Positions 22,833-33,900 of a stretch of 64,000 nucleotides of DNA are shown here, in pieces (within the stretch, counting starts at the first letter, position 1; the number at the start of each line of letters is the position of its first letter). Both the position numbers and the translations under genes were made by a program. The DNA is from Gnetum montanum (Eukaryota; Streptophyta; Gnetopsida; Gnetales; Gnetaceae): positions 1,983,523 to 2,047,522 of the forward strand of contig MNCI01004872.1 of assembly GCA_015680685.1 (NCBI GenBank), in the 5' to 3' direction. Under the pieces are notes generated by a model. That model did no database searches, had not been told where the DNA came from, and worked only from the letters and a program-made list of their open reading frames with translations.

Positions 22833-23278
22833 TGTATTTGGAGATTATTAAAAATGTCAAATATATATTACATTATGCATAAAGAACCTAATATGAATAA
22901 TTTAGAAAAAATGAAAAGAAAATTTATTAATGAGAAAATTAGAAAATGAATAAGTGTTGTTAGGTTATGCTCTAAGAGTTTCTTAGGGTTTTATTCCTTT
23001 GGCTTCTATCCATTAGAGGCATTCCAACACTGCAATCATGGCTAGGATTATACTTAGCTAGAATGAGTGGCTAAGTTCCTTCCTATCTTGCTTCACCTAA
23101 CACCTATTATTTCTCTTTTCTAGCTTTGTAACTTCATGCTATATGATCTCTAATTTCTAATTATAAATGCCGGCGCTCAAGCATCCAAGGCTTACTTTAA
23201 GAGACATGTTCATTCTTACAACTTTTCCTTTCATTCAAAGTCTTATTACACTAATTACATTACTTAGTTATAGAATAT
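22833..23278 (-). repeat. Right (5') LTR of element F, part before element B
   Basis: From TGTATTTGGAGATTATT to TTACTTAGTTATAGAATAT this aligns to the left LTR of F (AAATGTCAAATATATA, GGCATTCCAACACTGCAATC, TACTTAGTTATAGAAT). It is cut by the insertion of element B; the last part of the LTR should lie at about 29258-29300. Confidence 0.55.
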
Positions 23279-23281
23279 TAT

Positions 23282-24259
23282 TGATGAGTGATGAGGTACC
23301 CCTACACTCAACCATATGAATATGAGTGTTTCATGTACGATCTAGTCGAACTTCGTAGATGTGCTGGTTGTGGTATCTAGATAGTTACTCGTTGATTGTA
23401 GTTCACTATATTCCCACCTGTACTAGTATATGCTTTTTCACATATGGTTTAGTCTAGAGTGAGATGTATGATGTGTTCCTAAACTAATCCTACTCCTCGA
23501 GGTGATGGAAAATAATCTTAGCTAAGCTAGGAGGAAAAGGGAGAGAGAGTTATGCTAAGAGGAAATAGGGGGAGAGAATCTAAACTAGCCTAAGTGCAAT
23601 GAGCATTTGTTCCTTAATCATCCATACACATCTTGGACCTTGTGCACAACTACCACTGGGATTACCAAGCGTAGATCCCAGGTACATTACTGGGTTACCA
23701 AGTAGTTACACTTAAATGCTCGTGAATAAGTTGTACTCATTTCATGTTTAAGGAGCTTAGGGTGGAGATATATTAACTACAAAATAATAATTAATTAAGT
23801 AATTTAAACTAAGTGAATGCTGCAATGATGAAGTAATCTTGATCATTATTTTTGATCATGTGCATGTCCAAGTACGTCACACTCGAATAAATGATGTTGT
23901 ACAATTGCAATCACCACACTGCGGGCATACCCTGGGAGAGAGATTTGAGAGGAAAAAATGACAAAAAGATCCTACTATAAACTAATTTCTAATTTACTAA
24001 AAATTGACTATTTCCCATGTGCCCTATTGTGTATTTATAGGCTCACACAAGAACCACAATATTGTGTACCCAATATCGCTTGTAGGTCACGATATCGCGT
24101 ACTCAATATCAAGGGTCTGATATTAGGGGTCTGATATTGGGGATCCTATATCAGGACCTATCAAGCCTAGTATCCTGTACCTAATATTAGGGCTTCTATA
24201 ACAAGGCTCTGATAATAGGACCTGAAAGACCATGACACCTAACAGACCATGACACATCA
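23282..24259 (-). repeat. 3' LTR of element B
   Basis: Starts TGATGAGTGATGAGGTACCC and ends GACACATCA. Aligns to 28305-29252. The U3 array spans 24056-24235 and is longer than in A (GGGTCTGATATTAGGGGTCT and similar). Confidence 0.82.
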
Positions 24260-24268
24260 TACCCCCAT
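24260..24268 (-). promoter_or_regulatory. Polypurine tract of element B
   Basis: ATGGGGGTA on the minus strand, abutting the 3' LTR. Identical in element D. Confidence 0.6.
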
Positions 24269-24419
24269 GACTGAATAACAACTCGTCCTCGAGTCAAAGA
24301 AAGTGAGGAACAAGTTCTATTAATTACACAGTGGATAGGTATGGGATTATTGACTGAGTAGGAATTTATTCATGTCACAATGGAGAATTAAAAAAAATTT
24401 GGACACAGACACAAAAGAC

Positions 24420-24871
24420 AAAACTTGTGGAACTCATGGGGTTCCCAGTAGCGGTGGATCCTCCATGGGTGTCTTTCCTTTGTTCTACGTGCTAGGCTTA
24501 TAAGATTGATCCCATTGAGGAAGTGCCTAATATTTCTTCTCTTCTATCCATGGATTATGAGCCATCCATGTTGATGTTCCAATGTTTGATAGATTTGGTG
24601 GTTTCCATGGACACAGTAGCTACGAGAACACGTGATTGGCCTTAACATGCCATGCCGCAAATAGCTATCATTCCTCTTCATAGGCTTGCACCCTAACCTC
24701 TCCTCCTTTTTCTTGGATAGATTATGTAGTAACAAGAGTTCCATGATGGATGTTGAATGGTTATGCCTCCTGCTCTGTATGTTTTGCATGAGGTCTTTGG
24801 CCTCTACCTCCCCTTGGTTGTTCAGTTGCACCTTGAGAAGGTCCTCCTTGTTGTCCTCTTTTAGGGCCCAT
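24420..24871 (-). pseudogene. Element B second ORF, internally deleted
   Basis: Begins at ATG 24871 with the same basic Gly/Gln-rich start as in A (MGPKRGQQGG, continuing GGRGQRPHAK). After about 190 bp it jumps directly to the part equivalent to the far end of the A ORF (AYEEE, WHVKANHVF, MEDPP). The plant-transposon-like domain and almost all of the coiled coil, more than 2 kb, are therefore missing. The overlapping 113-codon frame 24885-24544 is a different frame of the same DNA. Confidence 0.5.
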
Positions 24872-25060
24872 CTATAATCACACAAATATTAATTGTTGTA
24901 AGGTTATTGAAAGAAGTTCAATATTTCATACCTTACTCATTGCCTTTAATAAATGTTGAATTCTTTACTTAGTGTGATTTAAGAGTTAGAAATTGTTCAA
25001 GGAAGTTTCCCTAAAAGTTTAATGTCGGACCTAGTTTGTTTAGGTGACACATAAAAGGAC
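24872..25060. other. Short leader before the element B second ORF
   Basis: Non-coding. It retains ATGTCGGACCT, which in element A lies inside the internal U3-like array, but the array itself is absent here. Confidence 0.35.
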
Positions 25061-25985
25061 CTAGTTTTCAGGGATGTTTGATAAAATGATGACAAAGGAA
25101 AGAATAGATTTGGAAATGAAGTACTTGGAGAGTATAAAATGATGTGGTGGTGTGCAACAAGTACAAATTACAAAATTCACGCAAGTGGATCCTCCCCAAA
25201 GTAGGTTCCAACCTATAATGCCCTTGCATAACCACACCTTAAAATGTCCATAGGCACTAGAAGGGTTAAATGTAATCCACATCCATTCCAAAAAACACAC
25301 ACATGTAGATACCACCATTATGAAGTATGAATCCAATGATACATAAGACACGAGTCCCAATTACATGAACAGCAAGATGAGGTGAATTGTAGAAGGGATT
25401 GTAGAGATTGGGACATGAGGTAACTGACTCAGGGCATAATGAATCTTATGTGTAAGACATGATTAATGTGTCATTAACCTATTATTCTGAGATCAGAACC
25501 AAGTCCATTCCTCCAATCAGTGACATTACATTGCTTCATCTAATGATGGATGACCATAAGAGCACCATGATAGCAAGGCGTACAATCACTTGGTATTTCA
25601 TACAAGGGAGGAGTGATTTTGCTTTGTGGCACTTCTTTTTTTGAAGTATTACTTAATCTAGAGAAGCTGCCTACCTGCAGGCATCAATGCATGTCTTTCC
25701 AGTGGGACCCCCTAGAATAGCATTATTTTTTTCTAGTTGAGTGCCTTTTGATTACTCTTACTTCCATTTTTCATTAGATCTACAAGGATCTTAGTATAAC
25801 CAAGCTGCATGATAACTCCCACAGATATCACCAAAGAGAATCCACAAGTCCCCTTGATGTCACATCCTAACCATTCCCTCTTGGTCCATCCTTCTTTGTT
25901 CTAGGAATAATAACACAGAAAAATTACTTTAAGTTTTAATGATTAGAAATATCATTGTACCTAGAGTAGAACCTCTTATTAATAG
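25060..25985 (-). other. Conserved non-coding module, element B copy
   Basis: Closely matches 17050-18240 of element A. The core purine tract reads CTACTTTGGGGAGGATCC on the minus strand (25187-25202 region). Also shared with A is the block around TAGAACCTCTTATTAATAGA at 25971-25990. Confidence 0.55.
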
Positions 25986-26209
25986 AATGGATGGATGAAT
26001 GTTGTGGGTTTGCTATCCAAATAATTAGTCACCTGAGACTTGATAACATAGAACAACACCTCAACCAACGAGTCACATGAGTGTTTTATTCCTAGATGAG
26101 ATTACTCATAAAAAGATAAAAATATAAAAAGACAAAAATACAATAAGTTGAAAAGTGAAAAACTGAAAAACAAAAATTTCAAAATTAAAGAAAATGAAAA
26201 ATATTTATT

Positions 26210-28169
26210 AATCCTGCTTTTCATTAGAATGGGGGTATCCCCCATAACTAAACAGTTGAGCATGGCTAGGATTAATAAATGATGAATTGGGACACTTGCA
26301 TGTTGGAAATATTGGGACTTAGTCATACTTACCCCATTGGGGTTGACACACTTGATTATAGTTGGCATAGTGGGCCAGGTTATAGGGTGTAGTTAATTGA
26401 TGAGTGGTTGTCCTACTATGGCACCCTTGACCATAAGATGGTATGCAAGGATCGATCTGTCTCCCTCAGTGGCTATATTCATTAGGCCCCATGGTTGTTG
26501 GAGTATTTGTTGATAGCCTAGAGAGAGTAACACGAGGCATTGAATTTGAGGAGGGAGTTGCACCACAGTGTTGGACTTGTGTTGGGTTGGAAGGTGCAGT
26601 GGGCTCAGAAGTGTGCTGTCCCTTCTTATGGTCACGTCTAAAAAAGGGATGCCTATGATGTTGTGGAGGATTCCCACTGTTGTTAATAGTAGCAACACAA
26701 GTAACATTCATGGGTTGTTGTAGTGGTGCAAAACCCTTTGGAACACTTGGTGGCAATGTAGAAGGAGGTGAAGGATGTGAATTTTGAAATTGAGGAGAAG
26801 TGTAAGGTATCCAAGGTGGTGGTTGTGTTGGAGAGGATATGGGTTGATAGTATTTAGGAGAATGATAATAATATGGTGAGATAGAGTATGTTGGCCCAAT
26901 TGGGGAAACGGGATGTTGAACTTGATAAGCACTTGGGTTCAGATGATATGAAGGGTGTATACAATTCGAGGGTGACCTCCCCCATGATTGGGATTATTGC
27001 CACTATGATTGAACATAGTATCTCTATACGAAATCTAGATGTAACACTCTTCCCCAATGCTCTTGTAAATGTGACAAGACTAGACATTGGCCCTTGGGGC
27101 GATTGTACAGGCAAATGTTGCATTGATACATATAATTGATAGTTAAGTTCTTATTCTCTTCTACCCTTCTTTCCGATTACCTAAGGGTATTTTGTCCTAC
27201 TTCTTGGTTCTTCATGACTCTACCTCCAATAATGTTGGCATATTCTCTACATTTTTTATGCATCCATTCCATCATCTAATTAATATTTGCCTCAATTTCA
27301 TCCAATGATTGTAGTACTGGAAAAGATGGTTCCACCTCCTTAAGGTGAGTTGATTTCTCCTCTTTTAGATTATGGACCTTTATTGCTGTGCGATTTTGGT
27401 CCCATTGAGGGTTTTTAGCATTCTCCCATTTATCCATTTCTCCTTCTTCTTTTGCTACCCACTTAATAAGCTCTTGGAATTGATGGGTTCGTAGCTCATA
27501 TAGTTGACCTTGGGCATACATCCCTAGGGTCTCCCTTGTTTCATTAGAGAGCCCATTAATAATGTGGTACATTAGCCTCTCCTCGGATAACTCATGGCCT
27601 GGGCAGTTGTTCAACAATGCATAATATCTATCCAAGGCCATGTCCAAGGTTTCATGTTGTTCTTGCTTCCACTTTTGGATTTTGTTTCTCAAGGATGACA
27701 CTCTTGCATAAATTTGATATCTTTCGTTGAATATTTCTACCATTGTTGGCCAACGTCAAATTGATTTTGATCTTAGGGACCTATACCATACTTTGTCTAT
27801 GTTGTTCCATGCATAGGCATTGTAGAAGGCTTGTAAATGTTGTTGCAAATCTCAATTGTAGCCTCCTGAAAACTTAGGAAATTTTTTTAAGTCAAGCCTA
27901 TGTAGACGGCTTTCCTTATGATGCTTGTAGGATATTCAAATAGCCTCTTGTATTTGCATTAGGCTCATAGTGACCTGTAGGGGTTCATCGTCACTTAGTA
28001 TGTTATGCATTCGTGAGTTGGGATGATGTTGTCTTCATTTATGTCTATAGGAAACCCCTACATCAAATCGAGTACTCCAAACTTCATCTTCATCATCATA
28101 TAGTTCATTGGTTCTCGAATGAATTACCTTACTAGTTGTTGCATTATCATAGTCTTTTGAGAGAGACAT
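26210..28169 (-). pseudogene. gag: gag of element B
   Basis: Starts at ATG 28169 in the same sequence context as A. The clean frame 27743-27276 (VEIFNERYQIYARVSSLRNK, LDMALDRYYALLNN, ERLMYHIINGLSNETRETLG) is the Retrotrans_gag core, very close to A. The zinc-knuckle-like block reads CNICLYNRPKGQC, with the His replaced by Arg. A Pro/Ser/Gln-rich tail follows and ends near 26210 with LAMLNCLVMGD, matching the A tail. Several stops and at least one frame change occur. No protease follows. Confidence 0.72.
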
Positions 28170-28285
28170 TGTGTGTGAATTTGTGTGTGACTTAATTGAA
28201 ATTAATTTCTTGTCTAAAAGACATATTGTTAATACCTTGTTATAGCAATCTTATATGATGTAACTAATCTAAATAACTAGCACCA

Positions 28286-28304
28286 TCCCTAGCAATGGTG
28301 CCAA
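28286..28304 (-). promoter_or_regulatory. Primer-binding site of element B (tRNA-Asp, mutated)
   Basis: The minus strand next to the 5' LTR reads TTGGCACCATTGCTAGGGA, close to the tRNA-Asp complement TGGCGCCGTTGCCGGGGA, with transitions at C positions. Confidence 0.6.
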
Positions 28305-29252
28305 TTATGAGTGGTGAGGTACCCCTACACTCAACCATGCAAATACGAGTGTTTAATGCATGATCTGATTGAACTCCATAGATGGGCTAGTTGTGATATC
28401 TAGATAGTTACTCGTTGATTGTAGTTCACTATCTTCCCACTTGGACTAGTATATTCTTTATCACATATGGTTTAGTATAGAGTGAGGTGTATGATGTGTT
28501 CCTAAACTAATCCTACTCCAGGAGGTGATGGAAAATAATCTTAGCTAAGCTAGGAGGAAAAGGGAGAGAGAGTTATGCTAAGAGGGAATATGAGGAGAGA
28601 ATCTAAACTAGCCTAAGTGCGATGAGCATTTGTTCCTTAATCATTCGTACACATCTTGGACCTTGTGCATGACTACCACTGGGATTACCAAGTGCAAATC
28701 CTAGGTACGCTACTGGGTTACCAAGTAGTCACACTTAAATGCTCGTGATCAATTCATACTCATTCCCCATTTAAGGAGTTTAGGGTGGAGAGATATTAAC
28801 TATGAAAATAATAATTAATTAAGTAATTTAAACTAAGTGAATGCCTCAATGATGAAGTAATCTCAATTGTTATTTTTTATCATGTGCATGTCCAAGTACG
28901 TCACACTCGAATAAATGATGTCGTACAATTGCAATCACCACACTGCAGGCATACACTGGGAGAGAGATTTGAGAGGAAAAAATGACAAAAAGATCCTACT
29001 CTAAACTAATTTCTAATTTACTAAAAATTGACTATTCCCCATGTGCCCCATTGTGTATTTATAGGCTCACACGAGAACCACAATATCATGTACCCAATAT
29101 CGCTTGTAGGTCACAATATCATGTACTCGATATCAAGGGTCTGATATTGGGAATCCAATATCAGGACCTATCAAACCTAGTATCCTGTACCTAATATTAG
29201 CACTTTGATAACAAGGCTCCGATAATAGGACCTAACAAACCATGACTCATCA
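28305..29252 (-). repeat. 5' LTR of element B
   Basis: Homologous to 23282-24259; starts TTATGAGTGGTGAGGTACCC (TG eroded to TT) and ends CATGACTCATCA. U3 array at about 29080-29235. TATA-like box on the minus strand at about 29054-29064. Confidence 0.82.
29054..29064 (-). promoter_or_regulatory. TATA-like box, 5' LTR of element B
   Basis: CCTATAAATAC on the minus strand, immediately after the U3 dyad array, as in elements A, C and D. Confidence 0.5.
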
Positions 29253-29342
29253 AATATCATCTTTGTAATGGAGAAACACCCTTTGGAAATTAGTATATGA
29301 TGAGAATGCTAACATCTTATCTGATAACCAAAAACTTCAATT

Positions 29343-29708
29343 TCATGTTTGAATGAATTCAAAGTTAAAAAGACATATTTTAACTAACTTCTCCAAGATT
29401 GGTAGAAATCCCATAGCCTCAAGATATGCTAGGACATAACGTAAAGCAAAAAAACTGGGAATGAAAAGAGAAAAATACCTACACAAGCCTAAAGTAGATA
29501 ATACATCTAGCCAAACTAAATCTAAATTATGAACATACTGTGTTACCATAGCTCCCAAATACCTAGGGCTTATAAGGTGATACAAAATTTCCATTAGATA
29601 TCTCATCATTTTTCCATGATTGAGTAAAGTTAGTTTCTTATCTTTAACATACATGACATCAAACCTTGGAATCATACATGACACATAGTCTACATAGAAA
29701 AGTAACAT
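29343..29708 (-). CDS. Unrecognised 121-codon open frame
   Basis: An uninterrupted minus-strand frame of 121 codons starting MLLFYVDYVS and ending FNFEFIQT, just outside the right end of element F. It is hydrophobic, with blocks such as YLMEILYHLISPRYLGAMV and FSLFIPSFFALRYVLAYLE. I do not recognise a family. In a window where most frames are broken, this length is unusual but could still occur by chance or belong to an unidentified retroelement ORF. Confidence 0.25.
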   Translation of the reverse strand: MLLFYVDYVSCMIPRFDVMYVKDKKLTLLNHGKMMRYLMEILYHLISPRYLGAMVTQYVHNLDLVWLDVLSTLGLCRYFSLFIPSFFALRYVLAYLEAMGFLPILEKLVKICLFNFEFIQT

Positions 29709-29719
29709 ACATGCAAATT

Positions 29720-30987
29720 ACAAATTTTTTCTATGAGAGATTACAAAATTTATCACCTCTATGAGAAGCATTAAGAGGTGGTAGTTATAATAAATGTCTA
29801 TCTAACCTAGGCATGAAGATGCTATGTGTGGTTGAATCCCTAGAATGAACATGGTCATGACAAGAAACACTATGGTTGAATAATAAAATGCTAGTGAAGC
29901 ATGATAAGAAATATATTATTCAAGAAACACCACAAAAAAAAATAATTAAGGCATGATCATAAACAGTCATAAAAATCAATATAAGCATAAGGATATGCTA
30001 CTCCATCATATTAGAGGAATAACTAAATATATATTAATCATGAATCAAATATCCAAATATGTAAGATATTTCATACAACATGATCCACAAATATTCAACA
30101 AAATAGATCCAAATAGAAATAAGTTACATGAAACATCTAATGCAAATATTTAGTAAAAAAAATCCATAATCATGAGCATAAAGCAATGTATACTACAAAC
30201 AAAGGAAATAGGATAAGAGCATAATCACTGAGTATATAAACTAAGATTATGATCTTCCTTCTTTTCCTAGTTCTTAGTGAGATAAAAATAAGAGGGAGTT
30301 AGTAAGACTAAGTGAGAAACCTTGGTACATTTCTTTGATTAACAAGGATAAGAACCATGGATAAGGACTATGCTAGAACATTTTAACCTATAAGCATATG
30401 TTACTGTCTATTAGAAATCACAATATGCCATATTATATCATATCATGCATAATAAATAAACCATATATAGGATCATCCTCCTCCATCATTACAAATTAAT
30501 CAACATATAAGGAGGTTATTATGTATGAAACTTAGTGTCAAAAGTGATATTTTTACCATGTATACTCAATTAATCATCTATCATGAATATGGATTTATTA
30601 ATTAGTTTTAAGTCATTCTAGTGGTGTTACATTGAAGCAAGTTTACTCCATAATTAAATCACCTTCAATTACTAAATCCAAACATTATAAAAAAGATAAT
30701 TAATTTGCCAGAAAATAAGAAAACTAGCTATTTTTAATAATTCAATTAGAAGCTTAGAATAGGGTTTCCAAAATCCATGATATTCAAAACCTCTCACACT
30801 TAAATGATATTGTAGAGCTTGAGGTTCTACAACTACACAATGGATGTTCTCAATGCAAGAATACAACTAATAAAAAAACTCTCCCACAATCTAGGACTGA
30901 GATCTTGACTCATAAGTAAGACATACAAGAATACAACACATAGGCCAACACATCACAAATTAATCTTAAAGCTACAATCACTAATCA
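29720..30987. other. AT-rich spacer before element C
   Basis: No gene or repeat was recognised. Short frames (29953-30153 plus, 30672-30866 minus) show no family features. Confidence 0.5.
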
Positions 30988-30992
30988 CACTT
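30988..30992. repeat. Target-site duplication of element C, left copy
   Basis: CACTT, identical to 41280-41284. Confidence 0.88.
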
Positions 30993-31571
30993 TGATGAGC
31001 GGCAAGGTATTCCTATGCTCAACCATACGAATACGATCATTTCACACACAATCCGATCGAATTCCAAGGGTTAAGTGCTTATGTGCCCTTATGGAACAAA
31101 GATGGGTTGGTTGATCATTGTCTTCCCAAGCTTACCTATATGTCATGATTGTATGTTTAAGTAAGCTTTAGGTATATGATTTTTATAGCTTTTATGTTTT
31201 TATGTCCTATGCTAGTAGGGAAGGAGAGAGGTAACTAAGTGACTAATTTAAATTAACTAGTCATTAACTAAGTTCTAACTAATCCTGACACTAACATCCA
31301 TTCCTACTTTCCATACACATCCTGAACCAATGCAACACTACTGGGATTACCAAACGCTCAGCATTACTGGGTTACCAAGCATTACACACATGCTTGAAGT
31401 GGTTGTGCTTGTGTAATTTAACAATTTGCTTAATTTATCAAAATGAATTTTTGTGCTAATAACAGAAATGTAAAGTGCATAAAATAAAATAAATGCATAA
31501 GAAAATAAAATAAAATAAATGCATAAGAAAACAAATCTCAAGTGCTGCAAGGATGAATCCAAGAGCTCATC

Positions 31572-31577
31572 TTTATT
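31572..31577 (-). terminator. Polyadenylation signal in the 3' LTR of element C
   Basis: AATAAA on the minus strand followed by GATGAGCTC, at the position equivalent to the signals in elements A and D. Confidence 0.5.
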
Positions 31578-31756
31578 TCCATACTCAAGGTGTGCTCAAG
31601 TACACAATGCTTAAATAAATATCTTTCCACACTTAGATCTCCTGCTACGGGCACCTGGAAAATACTCTAACTTTCAAACAGACTAAAGAGTTTCGCTACT
31701 TGATTGCTAAAAGACTTCTTCTAATTGTGCTCCTGGGCACTGTATTTAAAGGCTTG

Positions 31757-31946
31757 GGAGTAACTACTCTAATAATTAGAGTAACCACTCTAATAATTAA
31801 AATAACTACTAAAGTAACTGCTAGAGTAACCACTCTAATAATTAGAGTAACTACTAGAGTAACCACTCTAATAATTAGAATAACTACTAGAGTAACTAGT
31901 CTAATAATTAGAATAACTACTAGAGTAACCCCTAGAGTAACCACTC
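31757..31946 (-). repeat. U3 tandem array of element C (3' LTR)
   Basis: About five units of 33 or 45 bp built on CACTCTAATAATTAGAGTAA, with the odd palindrome CTCTAAT-A-ATTAGAG at the centre. The 45-bp units carry an extra TGCTAGAGTAAC-like block. Open frames over it (for example 31696-32038) are translations of the repeat, not genes. Confidence 0.85.
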
Positions 31947-31952
31947 TCATCA

Positions 31953-31961
31953 TACCCCCAC
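31953..31961 (-). promoter_or_regulatory. Polypurine tract of element C
   Basis: GTGGGGGTA on the minus strand next to the 3' LTR; A, B and D have near-identical tracts there. Confidence 0.6.
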
Positions 31962-31962
31962 G

Positions 31963-33890
31963 ACTGAATGAAAAATCATCCTCAAGTTTCTTACAAAATA
32001 TTTTAAAGGTATGGGATTATTTACTAATTAACAACTAATGGTGGAATGGGATGACAAACTTAATGTGCCCAGTGAATGGATTAATAAGCATATTACAACA
32101 TTAGTGCTCATGACCATTATGGTGAACACTCATACATAAATGACATCCAAGCCTTTATTTGGTAGCTTGAAGAGAAAAAGAGAGAGAGAAAGAAGATGGA
32201 GTGTGTTGGTGCTAAGGCCGAGATTGTGCCTTCCATTATTTATCCATAGCCATGCCACCAAACTTGCTCCTTTTGTAAATGCTCCAATTCCAGTCCATCC
32301 TGAGTGCTTCCTCCAAGCCCAGTCCATTGTTTGTATGATCACCATCTACACACACAACACAGTCACAAATGAGCAAGGATAGATATTCCACAATGCAGTT
32401 AATACCTTGCCTCTATATGAAGTGCATTGGCTGAGTTGTGGTTATGGCATAAACTGGTTCAGGGATTTATCATTAGCAACTACCTAAGGTGTAGGGGTTA
32501 GGCAATTAGTAAAATGGAAAAAATTAAAAAATTTGTGCCAAGGCCCCCATGACTAAGAGAAAACCTTCGATAGCTATAAGATGGAAAAACATGAGGAACA
32601 AAAAAGATGAAAAATATCAATGGCAACACCAATAAAATGGATGTCATGGATGGGGATGAAACAAGAAATGATTGATTGCAAGAAATGTTTAAGGAAAAGA
32701 AGTTAACAATTGCACCAAAAATAAATGCTAGTGGGTCCTTCCCAAAGCAAGTTCATGCTCTTTATGCCCTGACAAACCCACAAACCAAAGAGTCTGTGGG
32801 CTCTAGGAATGTCATTTGGAACCAAGAGTTAAAAAATTACCCACAAGAATTCACCAAAGAAAAACAATGCATCAACCTAGAAACGAACTAATGATAGAAC
32901 TGACAATGAGGTGGAAAAATATGGAGAAAGATGGAGAGGAGAGAATGGAATGGAATCCCAAGAACAAGGTTGTGTAAAGTCCCTTGTGTATTTTATGGTT
33001 AATGTAACTGAGTAGAACTCATCCTAAATCCAAACTCAAAAAAAACACATCCAATGACCTCGCATCAACACACTTGACCAATCCATCCACTTGAAGCAAC
33101 AAGAATGCTTGCACAAAGAGTCACCACCATTCCAAGGAAAGTGAGATAGAGAAGCAAGAAGAAAGAAAGGGACTTAGCTAAGGGAACCTTCAGGCATGGG
33201 TAACATATCTTTCTAGTTCCATAACCAGTGCTTGTAGTCCATTTTTCTTTATTATGTCTGAGTGTTCTTTGAATTCTCATCTTTTTTTTTGATGTTTATG
33301 CATGAGAACCACATCATGCAAAGACTTATTTTTATTCACTTAGCTTCTTGATATTTAAACAATGTTAGAATGGTGAAAAACCCAAGAAAGAGCATCCAAG
33401 CATCTAGGAGAATGGCTAGCACCAATGTATCAAATCCCCTTGAAGTCACATCCTTTTCATCCTTTGAGTATTTCTTTGGTTTAAAAAATACCCAACCACA
33501 AATTCATTAACAAGGTTACTTAGAAAAAGGGGACTATACAGTTCCAAGCCAAAGGAGACCATAGAGTTGTATAGATGAGTGGACGATGTGGACTCATTGC
33601 CTATTTTACCAAAAGAGCCATACCTTAATATCAGCATCATAATTCAAAGGTAAAAACCAAACATTAGCAATCAATATGATATAATTCAATCCACCATCAT
33701 GAGCACTTATTAGATGATGAATAAAAGTAAATCAAGAAAATAAAGAAATAGTAAAAACATGAATGATGGTGTAAAACAAAAATAAGAAAACTTGAAAGAA
33801 TGTGTAAAACAAAAATTCAAAAATAATTAAGGGCCTAGAATGGTTAACATAGGTGTCCATCTCCCCCATGACTACGTTGGAAGGAAGAGA
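31963..33890 (-). other. Post-pol non-coding module of element C
   Basis: About 1.9 kb between the integrase end and the polypurine tract. Blocks match D (47640-49529), and a part also matches A and B, including the purine tract CTTGCTTTGGGAAGGACCC (minus strand, 32731-32750). An AG-rich run at 32168-32200 corresponds to the CT-rich run of D at 49300-49338. No env-like frame is conserved between C and D, although Athila elements can have an env-like gene in this place. Confidence 0.6.
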
Positions 33891-33900
33891 TCCAAAATAG

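Larger units (their letters stand above)
23282..29252 (-). mobile_element. Element B: pol-less relative of element A
   Basis: LTRs at 23282-24259 and 28305-29252, same family as A. AATAT lies at 29253-29257 on the right. On the left AATAT is at 23274-23278, followed by three extra bases (TAT) that look like slippage of an ATT unit, so a 5-bp duplication is likely. The internal region is only 4045 bp: tRNA-Asp primer site, gag (28169 to about 26210), the conserved non-coding module (25985-25060), and a severely shortened second ORF (24871-24420). No protease, RT or integrase was found. Confidence 0.8.
9592..29300 (-). mobile_element. Element F: second copy of the CCR4-carrying LTR family, split by elements A and B
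   Basis: The left LTR (9592-10101) and the broken right LTR (22833-23278 plus about 29258-29300) belong to the same family as element E. The internal parts 10102-12612 and 21474-22832 align in patches to E, including the CCR4-like sequence. Element A interrupts the internal region with a GAAGG duplication, and B interrupts the right LTR with a probable AATAT duplication. Subtracting A (8861 bp) and B (5971 bp) leaves about 4.9 kb, close to the 5015 bp of element E. The right end is approximate because the last part of the LTR is eroded, and no target duplication could be confirmed for F itself. Confidence 0.6.
30993..31952 (-). repeat. 3' LTR of element C
   Basis: Starts TGATGAGCGGCAAGGTATTC and ends CCACTCTCATCA. 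It is 113 bp shorter than the 5' LTR, mainly because its U3 tandem array (31757-31946) has fewer units. Contains (minus strand) AATAAA at 31572-31577. Confidence 0.88.

Noticed and set aside
26443-27139. Plus-strand frames over the gag tail of element B
   Set aside because: Shadows of the minus-strand gag; the Pro/Gln-rich sense strand explains them.
31696-32038. Overlapping open frames of 85 and 112 codons on both strands
   Set aside because: They are translations of the 33/45-bp U3 array (repeating TLII-RVTT-like peptides) and have no independent coding evidence.
32130-32382. Pair of opposite-strand frames of 71 and 80 codons
   Set aside because: They mirror each other over an AG-rich tract of the 3' module of element C and lack similarity to D in the same frame.
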